Source: Bactericera cockerelli (Eukaryota > Arthropoda > Insecta > Hemiptera > Triozidae). Taken from it: 64,000 nucleotides of DNA. Location: assembly GCA_024516035.1 (NCBI GenBank), contig JAMCCL010000017.1, forward strand, positions 124,001 to 188,000. Reading direction: 5' to 3'. Under the pieces are notes generated by a model. The model searched no databases and had not been told where the DNA came from. It saw nothing but the letters and a program-made list of their open reading frames with translations. Shown in pieces: positions 20,415 to 32,339 of the stretch (position 1 is its first letter; each line of letters opens with the position of its first letter). Position numbers and translations under genes: made by a program.

Positions 20415-21792
20415 TTACAAGTTTTCAATCCCACTCAGATTGCCATCGGATTCCATTTCTGAGCTTGAACTCTCACTACTCGAATCCCCCGTTGAATTTA
20501 TCACAATTTCTTCAGATATGCGGTCAAGATGAGGTTCCCGTTCCATATATTCCTCTTCTATTTTCCTGGTATGGTTGCAGCAACTACACCATTGCTCCTC
20601 AGTAATGTTATCACATTCTTCCGTGACTAGTTTTGTCACTTCACTTATTGAGAAGTTCACATTTTTTTTGGCTACTCTACCTTTCAATTGACTCCATATC
20701 AGTTCGATTGGATTCAAGTCTGGATGATAGGGAGGTAGTCTCAAAGCAGAATGGCCGGCCTTGGCAAGAATGGTATCTATTTTGAATGTTTTGTGTTGTG
20801 GCTTGAACAATTTGATAAGAGTATACAGCTGAGGTTTCAACATGGACTCTGAGTGAGGTATATTACGCTCAGAAAGCCACTTCACCATTTCGGACTTTCT
20901 ACTGGCAGACGTTGGGGCACGGTTTTCTTGCACATTGTGATAAGGTGCATTATCGATGACAACAACTGAGTTGGTTGGGAGATTTGGGGACAGTCTCTCT
21001 TGAATCCATTTTTGACAATTTTCGAAGTTCATGTCGTCATGACAATCTCCAATTTTTCTCCCCGACTGAAATGTTAAGAGCGCGCCTTTAACAAAGCCAT
21101 TCTCGTTTCCAGCGTGGACAATGATTAGTCGATTCCCTTTAGATATGGGCGCTTTTAATCCTTCCACACTCGAATCACTCCAGGCCTTGTTCGTTGTAGT
21201 AGTTAAATGGACGTAGCTTTCGTCCATGAAAAATACTGGCCTACCTTCAGCCCTGTAGTCTTTCAATTTTTGTAAATAGTTGAGTCTCAGATTACGAATT
21301 TCCATTTTTTCAATTAACACTTTTCTGTTGGTTTCAAATCTTCTCCAGCGATAACCCATTTTCTTCATAATTTTCCTAAGTGTGCTTTCAACTCCTTGAA
21401 AATTTATTTTTTCTTTCAATGCACAGAGCAGCGCGTTGACGGTTGGGCGTTCTTTATGGGTTCTGTGGAAGTCGTTTATTGTTCTCCTCATCACACCAAG
21501 ATCAAAATCATCAAGATCCGATTTTGGATTGATTCTAATCCGTTTCTTGTTCGGAGTCCGAAACTTTGCATTATTCTCATTACCTTCTTTTAGATTCCGT
21601 TGTACGTATCTTATTGAGACACCTGTCGCTTTCTGGACCCGCTCTTGAACGCGACTCAGATTTGAGATATTCCCTGTTTTGGCTTCTTCTTTCATGAAGC
21701 GGTATACATTTGCCACTATTTCCCGAGATTGGCTATGAAGTACCGTTTTTTCCCCCTGTTAACTTTGACTTTGCTACACTTCCTGCACTCAT
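20415..21792 (-). pseudogene. Tc1/mariner-superfamily transposase with DD82E spacing
   Basis: A 433-codon frame encodes a near-complete IS630/Tc1/mariner-type transposase. An N-terminal helix-turn-helix region (LSRVQERVQKATGVSIRYVQ) is followed by the DDE core: FFMDESYVHL (first Asp), VVVIDNAPYHN (second Asp) and LPPYHPDLNPIELIW (Glu). I count 82 residues between the second Asp and the Glu, the spacing reported for the Sailor (DD82E) group. The likely true start is the ATG at 21792-21790 (MSAGSVAKSKLTGG), joined to the long frame only if one base of the T6 run at 21746-21751 is removed. Apart from that it looks functional. Element ends were not identified. Confidence 0.85.
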
Positions 21793-22094
21793 TGTAAAAT
21801 GTTCAAATCCTCTCGAATCCAAATATTTGAGAATAAATTAAATAAATGTATAAGAAATAATAACCTTTTATTTTTTTTAAATAAATAAAAAATATTAAAA
21901 TATTAGATTATTATAATATCTACACTTTCTTATTTTATTTAGGTTAAAAAAAATTAATTATAATTATTATAAATCTGTGAAAAGATGGCTAAATATGGTA
22001 ACCCGCAATTTTCAAATTTTTCAGGACGGTGTTTTCTCGTTTTTTTTTTTTTTTACAAAAATAATTTTTTTTTTTTTGTATTAAAACTTTAAAG

Positions 22095-22307
22095 CAGGCA
22101 TGTCAAACTGGCGGCCCGCGGGCCGCCAGTTTGACCGCTTGGTCAATTTGTGCGGCCCGCTGCGAACGTTAGGGTATAATACAATACTTCCTTTGTACCT
22201 AAACTCTTTGTACTAGATTTTTTTTTTTCATTTTACGTCAGGATCTTTTTTTTTAACGAGAGGGGGAGGGGTTGAGTACCTCATACATTTTGAGTTTGAC
22301 ATGCCTG
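22095..22307. mobile_element. hAT MITE, 213 bp
   Basis: CAGGCATGTCAAACT at the left and AGTTTGACATGCCTG at the right, with CTTTAAAG on both outer sides as a perfect 8-bp duplication. The internal GGCGGCCCGCGGGCCGCC palindrome is typical of this MITE type. Confidence 0.93.
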
Positions 22308-22665
22308 CTTTAAAGCTTCATTTTTGGAACATAAGGCAGTATGTTCTCGAGCTTTATAGTGATAGATCTATTTTAAAAAAATATTGAATAGGAATCAAAA
22401 TATTTAACTTTTTCTTCCTGCTAACATGTTTTGCCATCTTACAGATACTGTGAAAAAGACGTTTTCGAAAGTGTAAATTATGATAAGTCCCTTGCTTTTT
22501 CTGCCATCTTTCATATCAAATGAAAGCAGTCATTACAAACTAGACAAACAAGGATAATTACATGTCTTATTTTGCCATCGTGTACAATGAGTGAAAGAGT
22601 CGTTTTTATGAGGGCAATTTATGTTAAACGTACTAATTAGGTAGTACGTTTACTTTACTTTATTA

Positions 22666-22935
22666 GTCTGAGTAGTCACGGTTGCCGAGTGTTATCATGC
22701 TCGGCTTTGCACGCAGGTGATCCGGGTTCGAATCCCGGCGGGGTCGGAATTTTTCCGCTCTGTACTTTAGTTGTCGGGGTTGACTCATACCTCGTGAGGA
22801 CAAATGAGGAGCTACTTTGATAGGAGTAGCGACCAGTGGCGGCATTACAAGTACCAATTTAATTTAGTATAATAATGACGAGCGATGAAAATCTTGTAAT
22901 GCTGATGATACCCACAAAATTGTGAAGTGGTTCTC
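22666..22935 (+). mobile_element. tRNA-derived SINE
   Basis: TAGTCACGGTTGCCGAGTG, then GGGTTCGAATCCC (B box), then the family body CATACCTCGTGAGG and GCGACCAGTGGCGGCATTAC, ending ACCCACAAAATTGTGAAG. Same family as 17.5, 41.9 and 53.2 kb. Confidence 0.88.
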
Positions 22936-23124
22936 AACTACTCGTACACCAGAAAGAAATTGTATCTATCTAGTTATTAGTCCATGGTTTCAATGGTCTT
23001 CTTTTTTTGTACTACGTATTTTCCCGCTCAAGCAGGGTCGACGTTTCTATGCTTTCAATGGGAAGACGTAAGAAAAATGAATAACATGAGTTATGATATC
23101 AATGAAAAGTAGAAAATAATAAAA

Positions 23125-23370
23125 GGTACCAACATAGCTTTATTATAGAAAAATTATAGAAAAAAAGGTTTCGATCAAGGATTATTAAAGATAAAGGTAC
23201 CAACATAGAATTATAATAAAAATGAAGATGTCAACATTGGCTCCCATGGCGCAGTGTACTGCACTCAGTGGTATAAAAAAAATAAGGTCCCACCAGAGGT
23301 TTATTAAAGAAAAAAGGTCCCAACATCGGTTTATTATATATAATAAGGTCCCAACATAGGTTCATTATAT
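23125..23370. repeat. Degenerate tandem repeat around AAGGTCCCAACATAGG
   Basis: Five loosely spaced units of the form AAGGTACCAACATAGCTTTA or AAGGTCCCAACATCGGTTTA occur before the foldback element, with a short SINE-head-like piece (GGCTCCCATGGCGCAGTG) at 23240 between them. Confidence 0.6.
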
Positions 23371-23381
23371 AAGTACTTATA

Positions 23382-25917
23382 TACATTGTGTCCCACCAAA
23401 CTTGGACACCTCAAATTACTCGGCCCCTGAAAGAGTTTTTGAAAAATAAAAAATCCTAGGGTACATGGTCTAATTATGCGGTTTCAGTCATGAAATTTTT
23501 TTTATACAGGGTGGTTCAAAAGTCAGAAATTGAGGTGTCAACTTTCGATTTTTAAATGGATCGACCTATATTATATTTATATTTATTTTTTTATATTTAT
23601 TATACAATATACGGATAACAAAAGATCCTTTTCTAACTATTACATTAAATCCCTAGCTAATGAAATTGTAATTATTCTATCTTATTTTAATATAATAAAT
23701 CTAAATCTAATGAAAATGATGTACTAAAGTTAAGGTATGCTTGGCATGAGAAAAAAAATTATTGGTGAAAAAAAAAAAAAGCATATAGATAATTATATAG
23801 ACTAGAACGAAGAGGAACTTAAAGTTTGTAGTGGAACTATATTAGACTAGAAGATAAAAAATAAATAAAAAAAAAATAAAAAATAAAAAAAAAGATTAAG
23901 AAAGGTATCTATGAGGAAACGTCAGTAAAACATTGATTATTATAGAATAACCTCACTTCTTGTGAGGAAGTGCAGAAAAAGTGAATGTGGTCCTTGATCA
24001 TGTTAGCCGACCGCTGGAATCTTATCATAGGGCTGTTCTGTAAATAATTAGTTCGCGCGAAAGGAGGTCGAAATGGGAGTGAGGAACGCGTAGCATAGCC
24101 AGGAACATTGATGTTGATAGATTCCAGTAGGTCAGGAGTATCTAGTTTAGAGGTAAGGATATTATGGAAGTAGATCATGTCGTACATCTCCCTCCTCACG
24201 GATAAAGGCATTAAATTAGCAGATTTTTCGATATTGCTATAGGATAGGTCACTTACTCTCATTTTTCTCCCCAAGGTTTTCAGAGCCTTATGCTGAATAG
24301 TTTCTATTCTCCCAGAATGATATTTATACGAAGGATTCCATACAGTGGAAGCAAATTCCAGAACACTCCGAACCAACGAACAATATAGGATTTTGAACGA
24401 CAGATGATCAGGGAACTTTTTTGTCGATCTAGTAATAAAACCAATTTTATTTGATAATTTTACTTCTAAATGGTTCCTGAGTACTTTTTTAAACAAAAAT
24501 TTTACATACAGGGTGGTTTTTTTTCGACCAATTTTTTTTCTAAATCTCGAATAACTCAAGTTTGTTTAATTTTTTCGATAACAAGATAAGAGAGTGTTTG
24601 TGTAATGAAAACACGCACTTTCAATTGGCATCAAATTTTTTTATACAGGGTGGTTCACAAGTGAAATAATGACTTGATTTTTTTTAAAAACTGAGTTTTT
24701 TTAATTTTTTATTTGGGATTAATAATTCTAACCTAATTTTACACATTTTTGGTTAGTCATATCGAAAAACAAAACTAAAGTGTTGTACAGGGTGAGACAT
24801 AATTTTTTTGTGACACCCTGTATATGGGCAGTCAAAGAGACGTAAAATTAAATATAAAAACTAAATGTGCAAGAAAAACTTTGATTTTTAATGATATCAA
24901 AAAGTTATGGTGTTTTAACTAATATTGTCGCATGGACCACCCTGTAGATATTCTCTAAAACTATCATGTGGGTACTCGAGGTTGTATATATATAATTCAA
25001 CGAAGACTCCAAATCTTGGGGAAAAACAAGTAAAAAACACGAATTTTGAAGCCATTTTCAATTTGGTGTACACACTGAATGATTTTAAAACTAGAAATAA
25101 AAAGTAGGTAGGTGTAGACACAAAATTGAAAATGGCTTTTTGAATTCATTTTTTTCTTTCAGATTTGGACTCCTCGTTGAATTTTAGACAATTTCGAGTA
25201 CCCATATGATGTTTTAAGAAAATATCTACAGGGTGGTCCATGTGACAATATTAGTTAAAACACCATAACTTTTTGATATCATTAAAAATCAAAGTTTTTC
25301 TTGCACATTTAGTTTTTATATTTAATTTTACGTCTCTTTGACTGCCCATATACAGGGTGTCACAAAAAAATTATGTCTCACCCTGTACAACACTTTAGTT
25401 TTGTTTTTCGATATGACTATCAAAAATGTGTAAAATTAGGTTAGAATTATTAATCCCAAATAAAAAATTAAAAAAACTCAGTTTTAAAAAAAATCAAGTC
25501 ATTATTTCACTTGTGAACCACCCAGTATAAAAAAAAAATTGATGCCAATTGAAAGTGCGTGTTTTCATTACACAAACACTTTCTATTCTTGTTATCGAAA
25601 AAATTAAACAAACTTGAGTTATTCGAGATTTAGAAAAAAAATTGGTCGAAAAAAAACCACCCTGTATGTAAAATTTTTGTTTAAAAAAGTACTCAGGAAC
25701 CATTTAGAAGTAAATTTATCAAATAAAATTCAGGTCGATCTATTTAAAAATCGAAAGTTGACACCTAAATTTCTGACTTTTGAACCACCCTGTATAAAAA
25801 AAAATTCATGACTGAAACCGCATAATTAGACCATGTACCCTAGGATTTTTTATTGTTCAAAAACTTTTTCAGGGGCCGAGTAATTTGAGGTGTCCAAGTT
25901 TGGTGGGACACCCTGTA
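23382..25917. mobile_element. Foldback element, copy 1, split by a LINE
   Basis: The left outer arm (from about 23382, GTGTCCCACCAAACTTGG) is inverted at the right end (CCAAGTTTGGTGGGACACCC, ending near 25917). The two halves mirror each other along almost their whole length, with a short loop near 25070-25130. Without the LINE at 23567-24443 the length is about 1.66 kb, matching copy 2 at 44.2 kb. No open transposase frame belongs to it. Confidence 0.85.
23567..24443 (-). pseudogene. 5'-truncated LINE inserted in foldback copy 1
   Basis: Minus-strand frame encoding the C-terminal part of a non-LTR reverse transcriptase: LSFKILYCSLVRSVLEFAST, VWNPSYKYHSGRIETIQHKA and onward to about 23909. 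The FKxLYxSLVRSxLExxSxVWxP signature marks the region after the RT core. Low coordinates hold an AT-rich tail. The chimeric open frame that runs on to 24559 takes its first 38 residues from the foldback arm and has no biological meaning. Confidence 0.8.
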
Positions 25918-26335
25918 TATGAGGGAGACCCGTGGTACGGGCTCTCCTCTGGTATTTCCCCGTCCTCTAAGGGGTTCATTGATGGTAAATTAGAAAATAG
26001 AGTAACACAGAATAAGAGTTTTTAAAAGATTTATTTTATTTACAAGGATTGATGGAAGATTATATTATGGTGATGATATTTATGATTGATAGCTAATTCA
26101 CAAACGCGTAACTCCCCGAGCGGAATGAGAGCGATTTCTTTATTGCGATGAATCGACTGAGAACTTCAAGACTACGCTCAATACTCAATACTGAACTAAA
26201 AATCAAAGGTTCTCTGATTCTTGAAATTCGGGAGATCCCTTCCTCCACCACTCGATCTTCGCTCTCGAAAGGGTGTAACGTTGAAGACCGAAACTGGTAG
26301 TTTGTGAATTCTGCAAATGTTCGGAGGCGGAGTTG
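25918..26335. other. No gene recognised
   Basis: Somewhat GC-richer than its surroundings, with GGTACGGGCTCTCCTC and GAAACTGGTAGTTTGTGAAT. Could be part of element 2 or a solo terminal repeat; nothing supports a choice. Confidence 0.35.
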
Positions 26336-26627
26336 TCCATATATAATTATATAAAAAAAGGTCCAGTTTTGTTATAAATGATGACTGACTCACTCACTGA
26401 TTCATCACTGTTTCTCCGAACTGGTAAGTCCTAGGAAGCTGAAATTTGGTAGGTAGCTTTGTCTTTTAGTCTAGATGTGCAATAAGACGGGATTTTTTGA
26501 AACTCCAAAGGGGTCGCCAGCCACGGGGAAAAAACTCTAGAATAGAGGATAATAGTGACCAACATTATATATTATTATTTTCGTTCAGACGAATTTCCCG
26601 CAACGAAGTGCGTGGGGTTTCAGCTAG
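26336..26627 (+). mobile_element. Helitron-like non-autonomous element
   Basis: The 3' end reads CCGCAACGAAGTGCGTGG, a hairpin, then GTTTCAGCTAG followed by T, the Helitron ending. The 5' part includes TATATAATTATATAAAAAAA and GGTCCAGTTTTGTTATAAAT. The same 5' phrase recurs at 29759-29800, just beyond the pogo element, so two copies of this family flank it. The exact 5' base is uncertain. Confidence 0.5.
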
Positions 26628-27012
26628 TAGGGGAGAAGGTGGAACACCTTTTGTTTTCCCCCCAAAAAGGTATGAAAACTGATATGAATATAATTCCTGA
26701 AATGAAAGACACGTTTCAAATGTTGTCCTTAATGTTTTCTAAAAGATTCAAGCTTTTCAAGATTATCTTTAAATATTTTCCGAAAAAAGTCAATTTTCGA
26801 GAGGACCTCAAAAATGATGCCTGAGAAATTGGGGTGGTAATATGAAACACAGGTGCTGGTAATATGAAACACATGCTGGTATTATGGAACAAAAATTAAA
26901 CACGTTTTTAATCGACTGAAGGTTTCTTTTTATTAAGAAATTTGACAAAGCAGTCTTAGTAAAATTGAAAGTTGCCTAAAAGGCTCAAAGAAGAAAAGTT
27001 TTCTTTCATTTA

Positions 27013-29115
27013 TTAGCCACAAAAGTCGCATATATAAACTGTCTTCCCCTTTACATTCTCAGTGGAAGAACAGAGAACATGCGCCCACTTCTGGCACATT
27101 ACACACCGAATCCACTCCTCTTTTGATTTACTCTCAGAAAACTTTTCGCAACAGAAGAGACATTCTGCATCATCACTGACCTCTGAAATGTTAACTCCAA
27201 CAACCTCATCCAAAACCGACTCGCCCGATGATATTTCATGTGTTGGTTCCTCCTCCTCATCACTCTCAGAGCTAATGACACATTTCTTCTTGTGATCAGC
27301 CTTCTTCTTTTCTCTTGTCTCTCTCTTGATTAGTTTCTCTTTCTTTACTTCTTTCTCTTTCTTCATATCTTTCAATCTCTTTTTAACTCCTTCATTACTT
27401 GGACCTGCTTTCATTTTCAACGACTCTTCTAAAGCCTCCTTGTATGGCGAACTTGTTAGAATGGAAGTGGGTGTTGCTTTGCGGCCTCTATTAGAGATTT
27501 TCTTGTGAGTAATGGGAACTGGAGAAATTTGAGCTAGTAGGACAAGATTCTTCTTAGTTTCTTCAATCCATTTAGCAAGAGAACTTGGTCTCCTTTCAGA
27601 CATCAGAACAGGAGTAGATTGAGAAAGCGGCGGCAGCGACGAGATGGTCGTCGGAGGAGATGTTTCCATTTGAACTGGATTTTCAATTGCCTTATCTTTG
27701 GACTGCTCCTTGGACATTTCAGTGGTTTGTTCTACTACTATTGCACCATCATTGTCTCCAATCTGTTTTTCGTCACCAGATTCAAGTCCACCTTTTGGTT
27801 CATCAAATTCTGTGCTGCCATTATCATCATTGATCCCACCTTCTGGATTCACCACATCATCAACTTCATCATCATAGTCAATGTTATTGTCTTCTTGAAC
27901 ACTTGCAATGAATTCATCCTCTGAAAAGATGTGTCTGTCAAAAGGATAAATACCACAACACTTGAATCCACTCGTAGCAATTTGTCCATTTTGTACTTTG
28001 AGATACGCTTTGCCAAAACATTCGTTAATGTCATAGAGATCAACATTTCCTCCTGATTTCCTCATTGATTGCCTTATCTCTTCACTGTAATATGTTTTTA
28101 GTGGTCCCATGAACGAGCGGTCCAGCGGCTGGAGTTTGTGTGTCGTGTGAGGGGGGAGACATAATAGTGTACAATGGTTCTCCTTGGCTTTTCACTATCA
28201 CTTCAAGATTTCTGGTATGTGAGAAATGTCCGTCCAGTATGAGCAAGACAGGAGAATCTGTAGTTGGTCTAGCATAGGCTAAGAAATGATGAAACCATTC
28301 TGTGAAGAGATAGGACTGCACCCAACCAGATATATGACATTTTCCAATAGCTCCTGCTGGGCTTTCTTTCATCAGACGTGCATTGAAATTTTTCCTAGGG
28401 AAAATCATCATTGGTGGTACAAAATCACCTCCCGCGCTCATACAAGCTATGATAGTCACAAGGGAGCCTCTTTCAGCTGCAGTTAGAGCTCCAATTTGTC
28501 TCTTTCCCTTTTGTCCAACAACATATGGAATTTTAGATTGGACAACGCTGAGTCCAGATTCATCCACATTGTAAATGCGGTGTGCAGGATACTGATGCTT
28601 GGCATATTCTTCATCTAAAACATCAAAAAATCCCATCACTCGCTCTTTGCAGAAGCCCAGAGCTCTGGCTTTAGATGTGGCTTCTGGTTTCCTAATAGAC
28701 AATCTGCCTTTATGCCTGTTAATGAAGTGGTCAAATCAGGCTCGACCCGCCATTTCGTTTTTGAAGGGGTGTTTAATATTGTTCATTGTTGCCATTTGAA
28801 ATGCCATTCTCCTTACATCATTTCTAGTCAACCCATCTTACTTAGCTTCCATGAGAAGGCAATATTTGACAAGCTCTTCTTCTAGCTCAGGTGTTAAAAC
28901 TGGTTTCCTTCCAAGTTTGGTATTTGAACATCATCAAGTGTCTTACCAGTTTTCAGCATTCGATGGAGTGTGCCCAGAGGAATTTCATACCGACGGGCCG
29001 CCTCCCTCAGCTTCATCCTGTTGGATTGGACACTTGCAATCGCCTCAGCAGCATCAGACACCTTCCATTGCCTCCTTATATTCTTCTTTGTTGGATTTAC
29101 TTTGGTTCGTGTCAT
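27013..29115 (-). pseudogene. pogo/Tigger transposase 1 with C-terminal PHD-like finger
   Basis: The minus strand encodes a psq-type helix-turn-helix (DAAEAIASVQSNRMKLREAA, GTLHRML), then PVLTPELEEELVKYCLLMEA, then a DDE_1 core: RIYNVDESGLSVVQSKIP (Asp 1), LLILDGHFSHT (Asp 2), LQPLDRSFMGPLKTYY (Asp 3). A long charged linker leads to a Cys/His finger (CLFCCEKF, WIRCVMCQKWAHVLC, YICDFC) ending at the stop. Damage: a one-base loss near 28917, in-frame stops near 28839 and 28737, and an extra base in the G6 run at 28151-28156. The finger is of PHD type, which reads histone tails in other proteins; its role here is inference. Confidence 0.85.
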
Positions 29116-29204
29116 TGTTCTGAAATAAATATCATTATAAATTGTATTATTGTGTCACAAAATATCAATCTCTAACAAACAAACAAAATCAAATTTTCTA
29201 GGTA

Positions 29205-29275
29205 CCTACATCCCTCGGGGTTTGAACCCGGGTCTCTCAATTTATATCATAAGGCTTTACTTATAATACCATCGA
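29205..29275 (-). mobile_element. tRNA-like SINE fragment
   Basis: On the minus strand, CTCGATGGTATTATAAGTAA leads to a B box GGGTTCAAACCCC. Only the tRNA-like head is present. It lies in the 5' noncoding part of pogo 1. Confidence 0.5.
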
Positions 29276-29840
29276 GATTTTTTATTCTAAATAAAAAAGA
29301 ATATAATACTTAAGTGAAATGTCATAGTTAATCAAAAATGTAAAAACACCATTAAAATGCATTGTAATTTAAAGGGTCATAATATGGAACACTTGTTCCA
29401 TATTCCAACCACTTGACCAATTTGAGTTTCGACAGTAAATTCCGAGTGAAACTTAACGATAACCTCTTATAAACACAGAACAATGAAAATAAATAGTTTT
29501 TACAACTTATCTAAATACATTGTTTTAAAAAACGAAATAATTACTGAGCTACGTAAAAAGTTCACTTACCAGAAAAAAAAACGAATTTGCTTCTGATAAG
29601 AAAACTATACAAACTATCCTGGATCAAAACAAAACAATGTCACGTGGTTATGACAGAGAACTTGTTTCCGTGTCGCGCGGCTAGATAGCGCCTCTAGCAT
29701 CGTTGGAATACGTCTGTTCCATATTACAACCCCGTTTCATATTACCACCACTACCCCTATATAATATAAAAAAGGTCCAGTTTTGTTATAAATGAAAAAA
29801 ATAACAGAACTAGTCACAATCTTCTTCGTCATCGAGCTCG

Positions 29841-30964
29841 TCAAACTCCCTGGCTGAGGGCACAGTCCACTAATGGAGAGTGGTAGAATGTCCAACAGTC
29901 TTTGTCCACAAGACCAAGCATGTCCAACAGATCTTTTTTCTTCAGAGGATTTATACCTATGGGTTTGTTGTATGCTTGTTGAATAGATGGCGCAATTTCT
30001 TCACATGTCTTTGGGCGTTTTGCACCTTTGGGTTTTTTGCTCTTTCTCTTGATGTTCATTTCATCGAACGGCTATGAAGAGAATATTTGTACATAATTTT
30101 GCCAAATTCCGGCGTGAAACGCAGCCAGCGAATTTTCATCCATTGCACTTTTTCTTTCTTCAAGTTACACTTACTGTGAATTAAGTCAGCATTAAGAAGC
30201 TTTGAAAAGGCAAAGAAATCATTTTGAGTCATTTCTGTATCCTTAAATTGCACTTTTCCGCGCACCATCTTCACAAATTGATACCAATCTCTAGGGACCA
30301 TGATGCTTAGATCTGGAATACTTTTTTTTGATCTTTCAATACGGGCATGGTCGCTATCACACTCCATGCGCGTGTGGCCTGAGAGAAGAAACTTTTGGTC
30401 TATGATCTTGATTGTTGGTTTCTTTATCATTAGGTAGGTCATCATTGCGGCCATGTTGATGTTCCGATTTTGACCACCACATGCGTCTGAATATGTAGTG
30501 ACCTGATCGATCGTGGACGGGAGCTCCATTATTTTCTTGAAAACACATGACGCTATGTCATCTGACCCTCTACCTCCAACACTTTCATGCCACATGAAAC
30601 ATTCCGAGGATTCAGAAATAGAGGAACACTGTCTGATAGTGAGGTTGTAAACCGATAGTTGTCTTTTGTAATAGACTATGTTTGTAGAAAGATAGGGACA
30701 TGGGAGTACTTGTTGGAGGTCGAAGATCAATACTGCTTTATTTGATTTTCAATGCAAACTTTTTGTCTGAATTTTTTGACTTGTAACCAGCTTGGGGTTG
30801 CGTAATGTGCTCTTCATGTTCATCATAATACATATAAGAAAAACTTACCTTATGAAGAGTTGGTGTTTTGATATCATGATAAGATGCTTGACAGTGATTC
30901 ACAAAATGTAGAATCAACTCTTTCCGACCCTTAAAAAGGGTTTGGCACTCATTACAAAAAACCA
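29841..30964 (-). pseudogene. CGGQN-family transposase-like protein 2 (internally deleted)
   Basis: An exon from ATG at 30964 encodes a classical C2H2 finger, FCNECQTLFKGRKELILHF followed by VNHC, and ends at K|GTAAGT. The next coding block encodes the family core: AVLIFDLQQVLPCPYL, YYKRQLSVYNLTI, YSDACGGQNRN, IIDQKFLLSGHTRMECDSDH and ARIERS. After a one-base shift near 30066 the tail reads EMNIKRKSKK, INPLKKKDLLDMLGLV and ends at 29841. The stretch that in relatives lies between the N terminus and the core (VCKxxF and CxTC) is absent, so about 150 residues were lost. It is the only gene that belongs to element 2. Confidence 0.75.
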
Positions 30965-31752
30965 TGAATATCACTGTTTCAACATTTGAAAAGCGATAAA
31001 TTTAATAATGAGGGTAATATTTTAAAATATGAAAATTCACTTTCAGAGAAATAATAATGTCTATAATAATTAGGAAATAGTACCAACGCTAATGCACGCA
31101 CGACGTAAACTGAGTAGGTACACACTGAAAGTAACTGGAGCAACCCGAGTTGAAAATCCTAGACGAACTCACAGAATCCCTATTGAACATGTTCTGACAA
31201 GGTTCAAACTCGGCACCTCATCATGTTGTACGGATGGCGCCAAGGCATGTCTAGAGCATTTATCATCATATGCCGCTTTCAAAGTTTACAAATGTAGCAA
31301 GTACAAAAGATGGTAGAACTTGATAAATAATTTTCCTATTCTGCCATCTTGTAATTCTTGAGAAAGTAAAATTTTTGTGCGATACTAAATTCTGATAACG
31401 TCCTTTATCATATTTTGCCCAGTTCATTATACTGCAATAATACGATTTCGTCAGACGGCAAAATATGACACTGGACTTGATCAAGTTTATCCATCTTATG
31501 AAAGATAGAATTTGTTGAAAAGTAAAAGATTTTTTCTTGTTAAGATACTTGAACATGCTTTACCACCTTTTGAACTTTCGAAAATGTCACTTATCACGTT
31601 TTTTTCAAAATTATTATCCAAGAAACTATACATCGTAGCGAAATTCTGATGCTACCAGTAGATAGAGCTCGTCGAGTACATTAGGAATCTGTTAATAACT
31701 CAATTTCGAAAAAAATGCGGGTTACCATGTTTAGCCATCTTTTCACAGAAAT

Positions 31753-32339
31753 ATTCACGTATAATTAAAAGCACTTTGTTTTTTAGGGTTCAAAAATTAT
31801 TTTATTATATTAAAAATTATTAAAGAATTAGATTATTAGAATATAATTACATATAATATCCGTTGAAAATTAAAAAGCACGACATTTGAATAAATAATTA
31901 AATGAAAAATAATGACAAAATCGTCAGTATGATGATAGTATTATTATGATGGTTATAAGAGTTGATGAAGAACTGGTTCTCTAAAACACCGAAGTCTTCT
32001 TAGCACACTATTCCTATTTTAAACTCGAGCCGCATTTTCTTAAATCGTTTACTGCGCAGCTCGAGTTCATTAGCCATTCTACAATGCGATACCTGTACAT
32101 AGATATTAATAGATAAAAGAATCAATCAATAGTAAACAGTCAGTACCTACTGAGTTCAGTTGGGTTTGTGTTCCTTATGTGTAGAAGGACAGGAAGCAAC
32201 CTTTGCAAAGGGCTACCTGGCATTCAGTACAAACAAGATTACTTCTCTTTTCTTTGGCTTAGTTGAACAGTGAGCACACCGGTGGTACTTTTCTACTTTT
32301 TGTGGTAGATGTAACCGTTTTCTAACATTACCTTGCAAA
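31753..32339. other. No gene recognised
   Basis: AT-rich spacer outside the right end of element 2. GCGCAGCTCGAGTTC and ACTCGAGCCGC near 32020-32065 form a loose inverted pair. Confidence 0.4.

Larger units (their letters stand above)
26630..29757 (-). mobile_element. pogo/Tigger-type DNA transposon 1
   Basis: GGGGAGAAGGTGG at the left and CCACCACTACCCC at the right are imperfect inverted termini, each next to TA (26628-26629 and 29758-29759), the target of this superfamily. The motif GGTGGTAATATGAAAC near 26832 matches the reversed right end better, so the left boundary could be 26829 instead. It encodes the transposase at 27013-29115. Confidence 0.7.
21975..31748 (-). mobile_element. Element 2: CGGQN-family transposon inflated by nested insertions
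   Basis: Left end CTGTGAAAAGATGGCTAAA, continuing to GGTAACCCGC; right end, reversed, the same with one change within 35 bases. Both ends are followed outward by AAAT (21971-21974 and 31749-31752), a candidate 4-bp target duplication. A motif like ATTTTGCCATCTT recurs inside both ends (22430-22580; 31310-31500). The only gene not explained by insertions is the CGGQN copy at 29.8-31.0 kb. Within lie a hAT MITE, a SINE, a foldback element with a LINE, a Helitron-like unit and a pogo element, together well over 6 kb. Confidence 0.65.

Noticed and set aside
22690..22745. Possible functional tRNA genes at the GGTTCGA B boxes (also 17.75, 41.9, 53.2, 63.4 kb)
   Set aside because: Cloverleaf arms are incomplete and each head continues into a shared SINE body.
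23909..24559. 216-codon frame read as a single protein
   Set aside because: Its first 38 residues come from the foldback arm (the same peptide start appears at 25614 and 45559); only the rest is LINE-derived.
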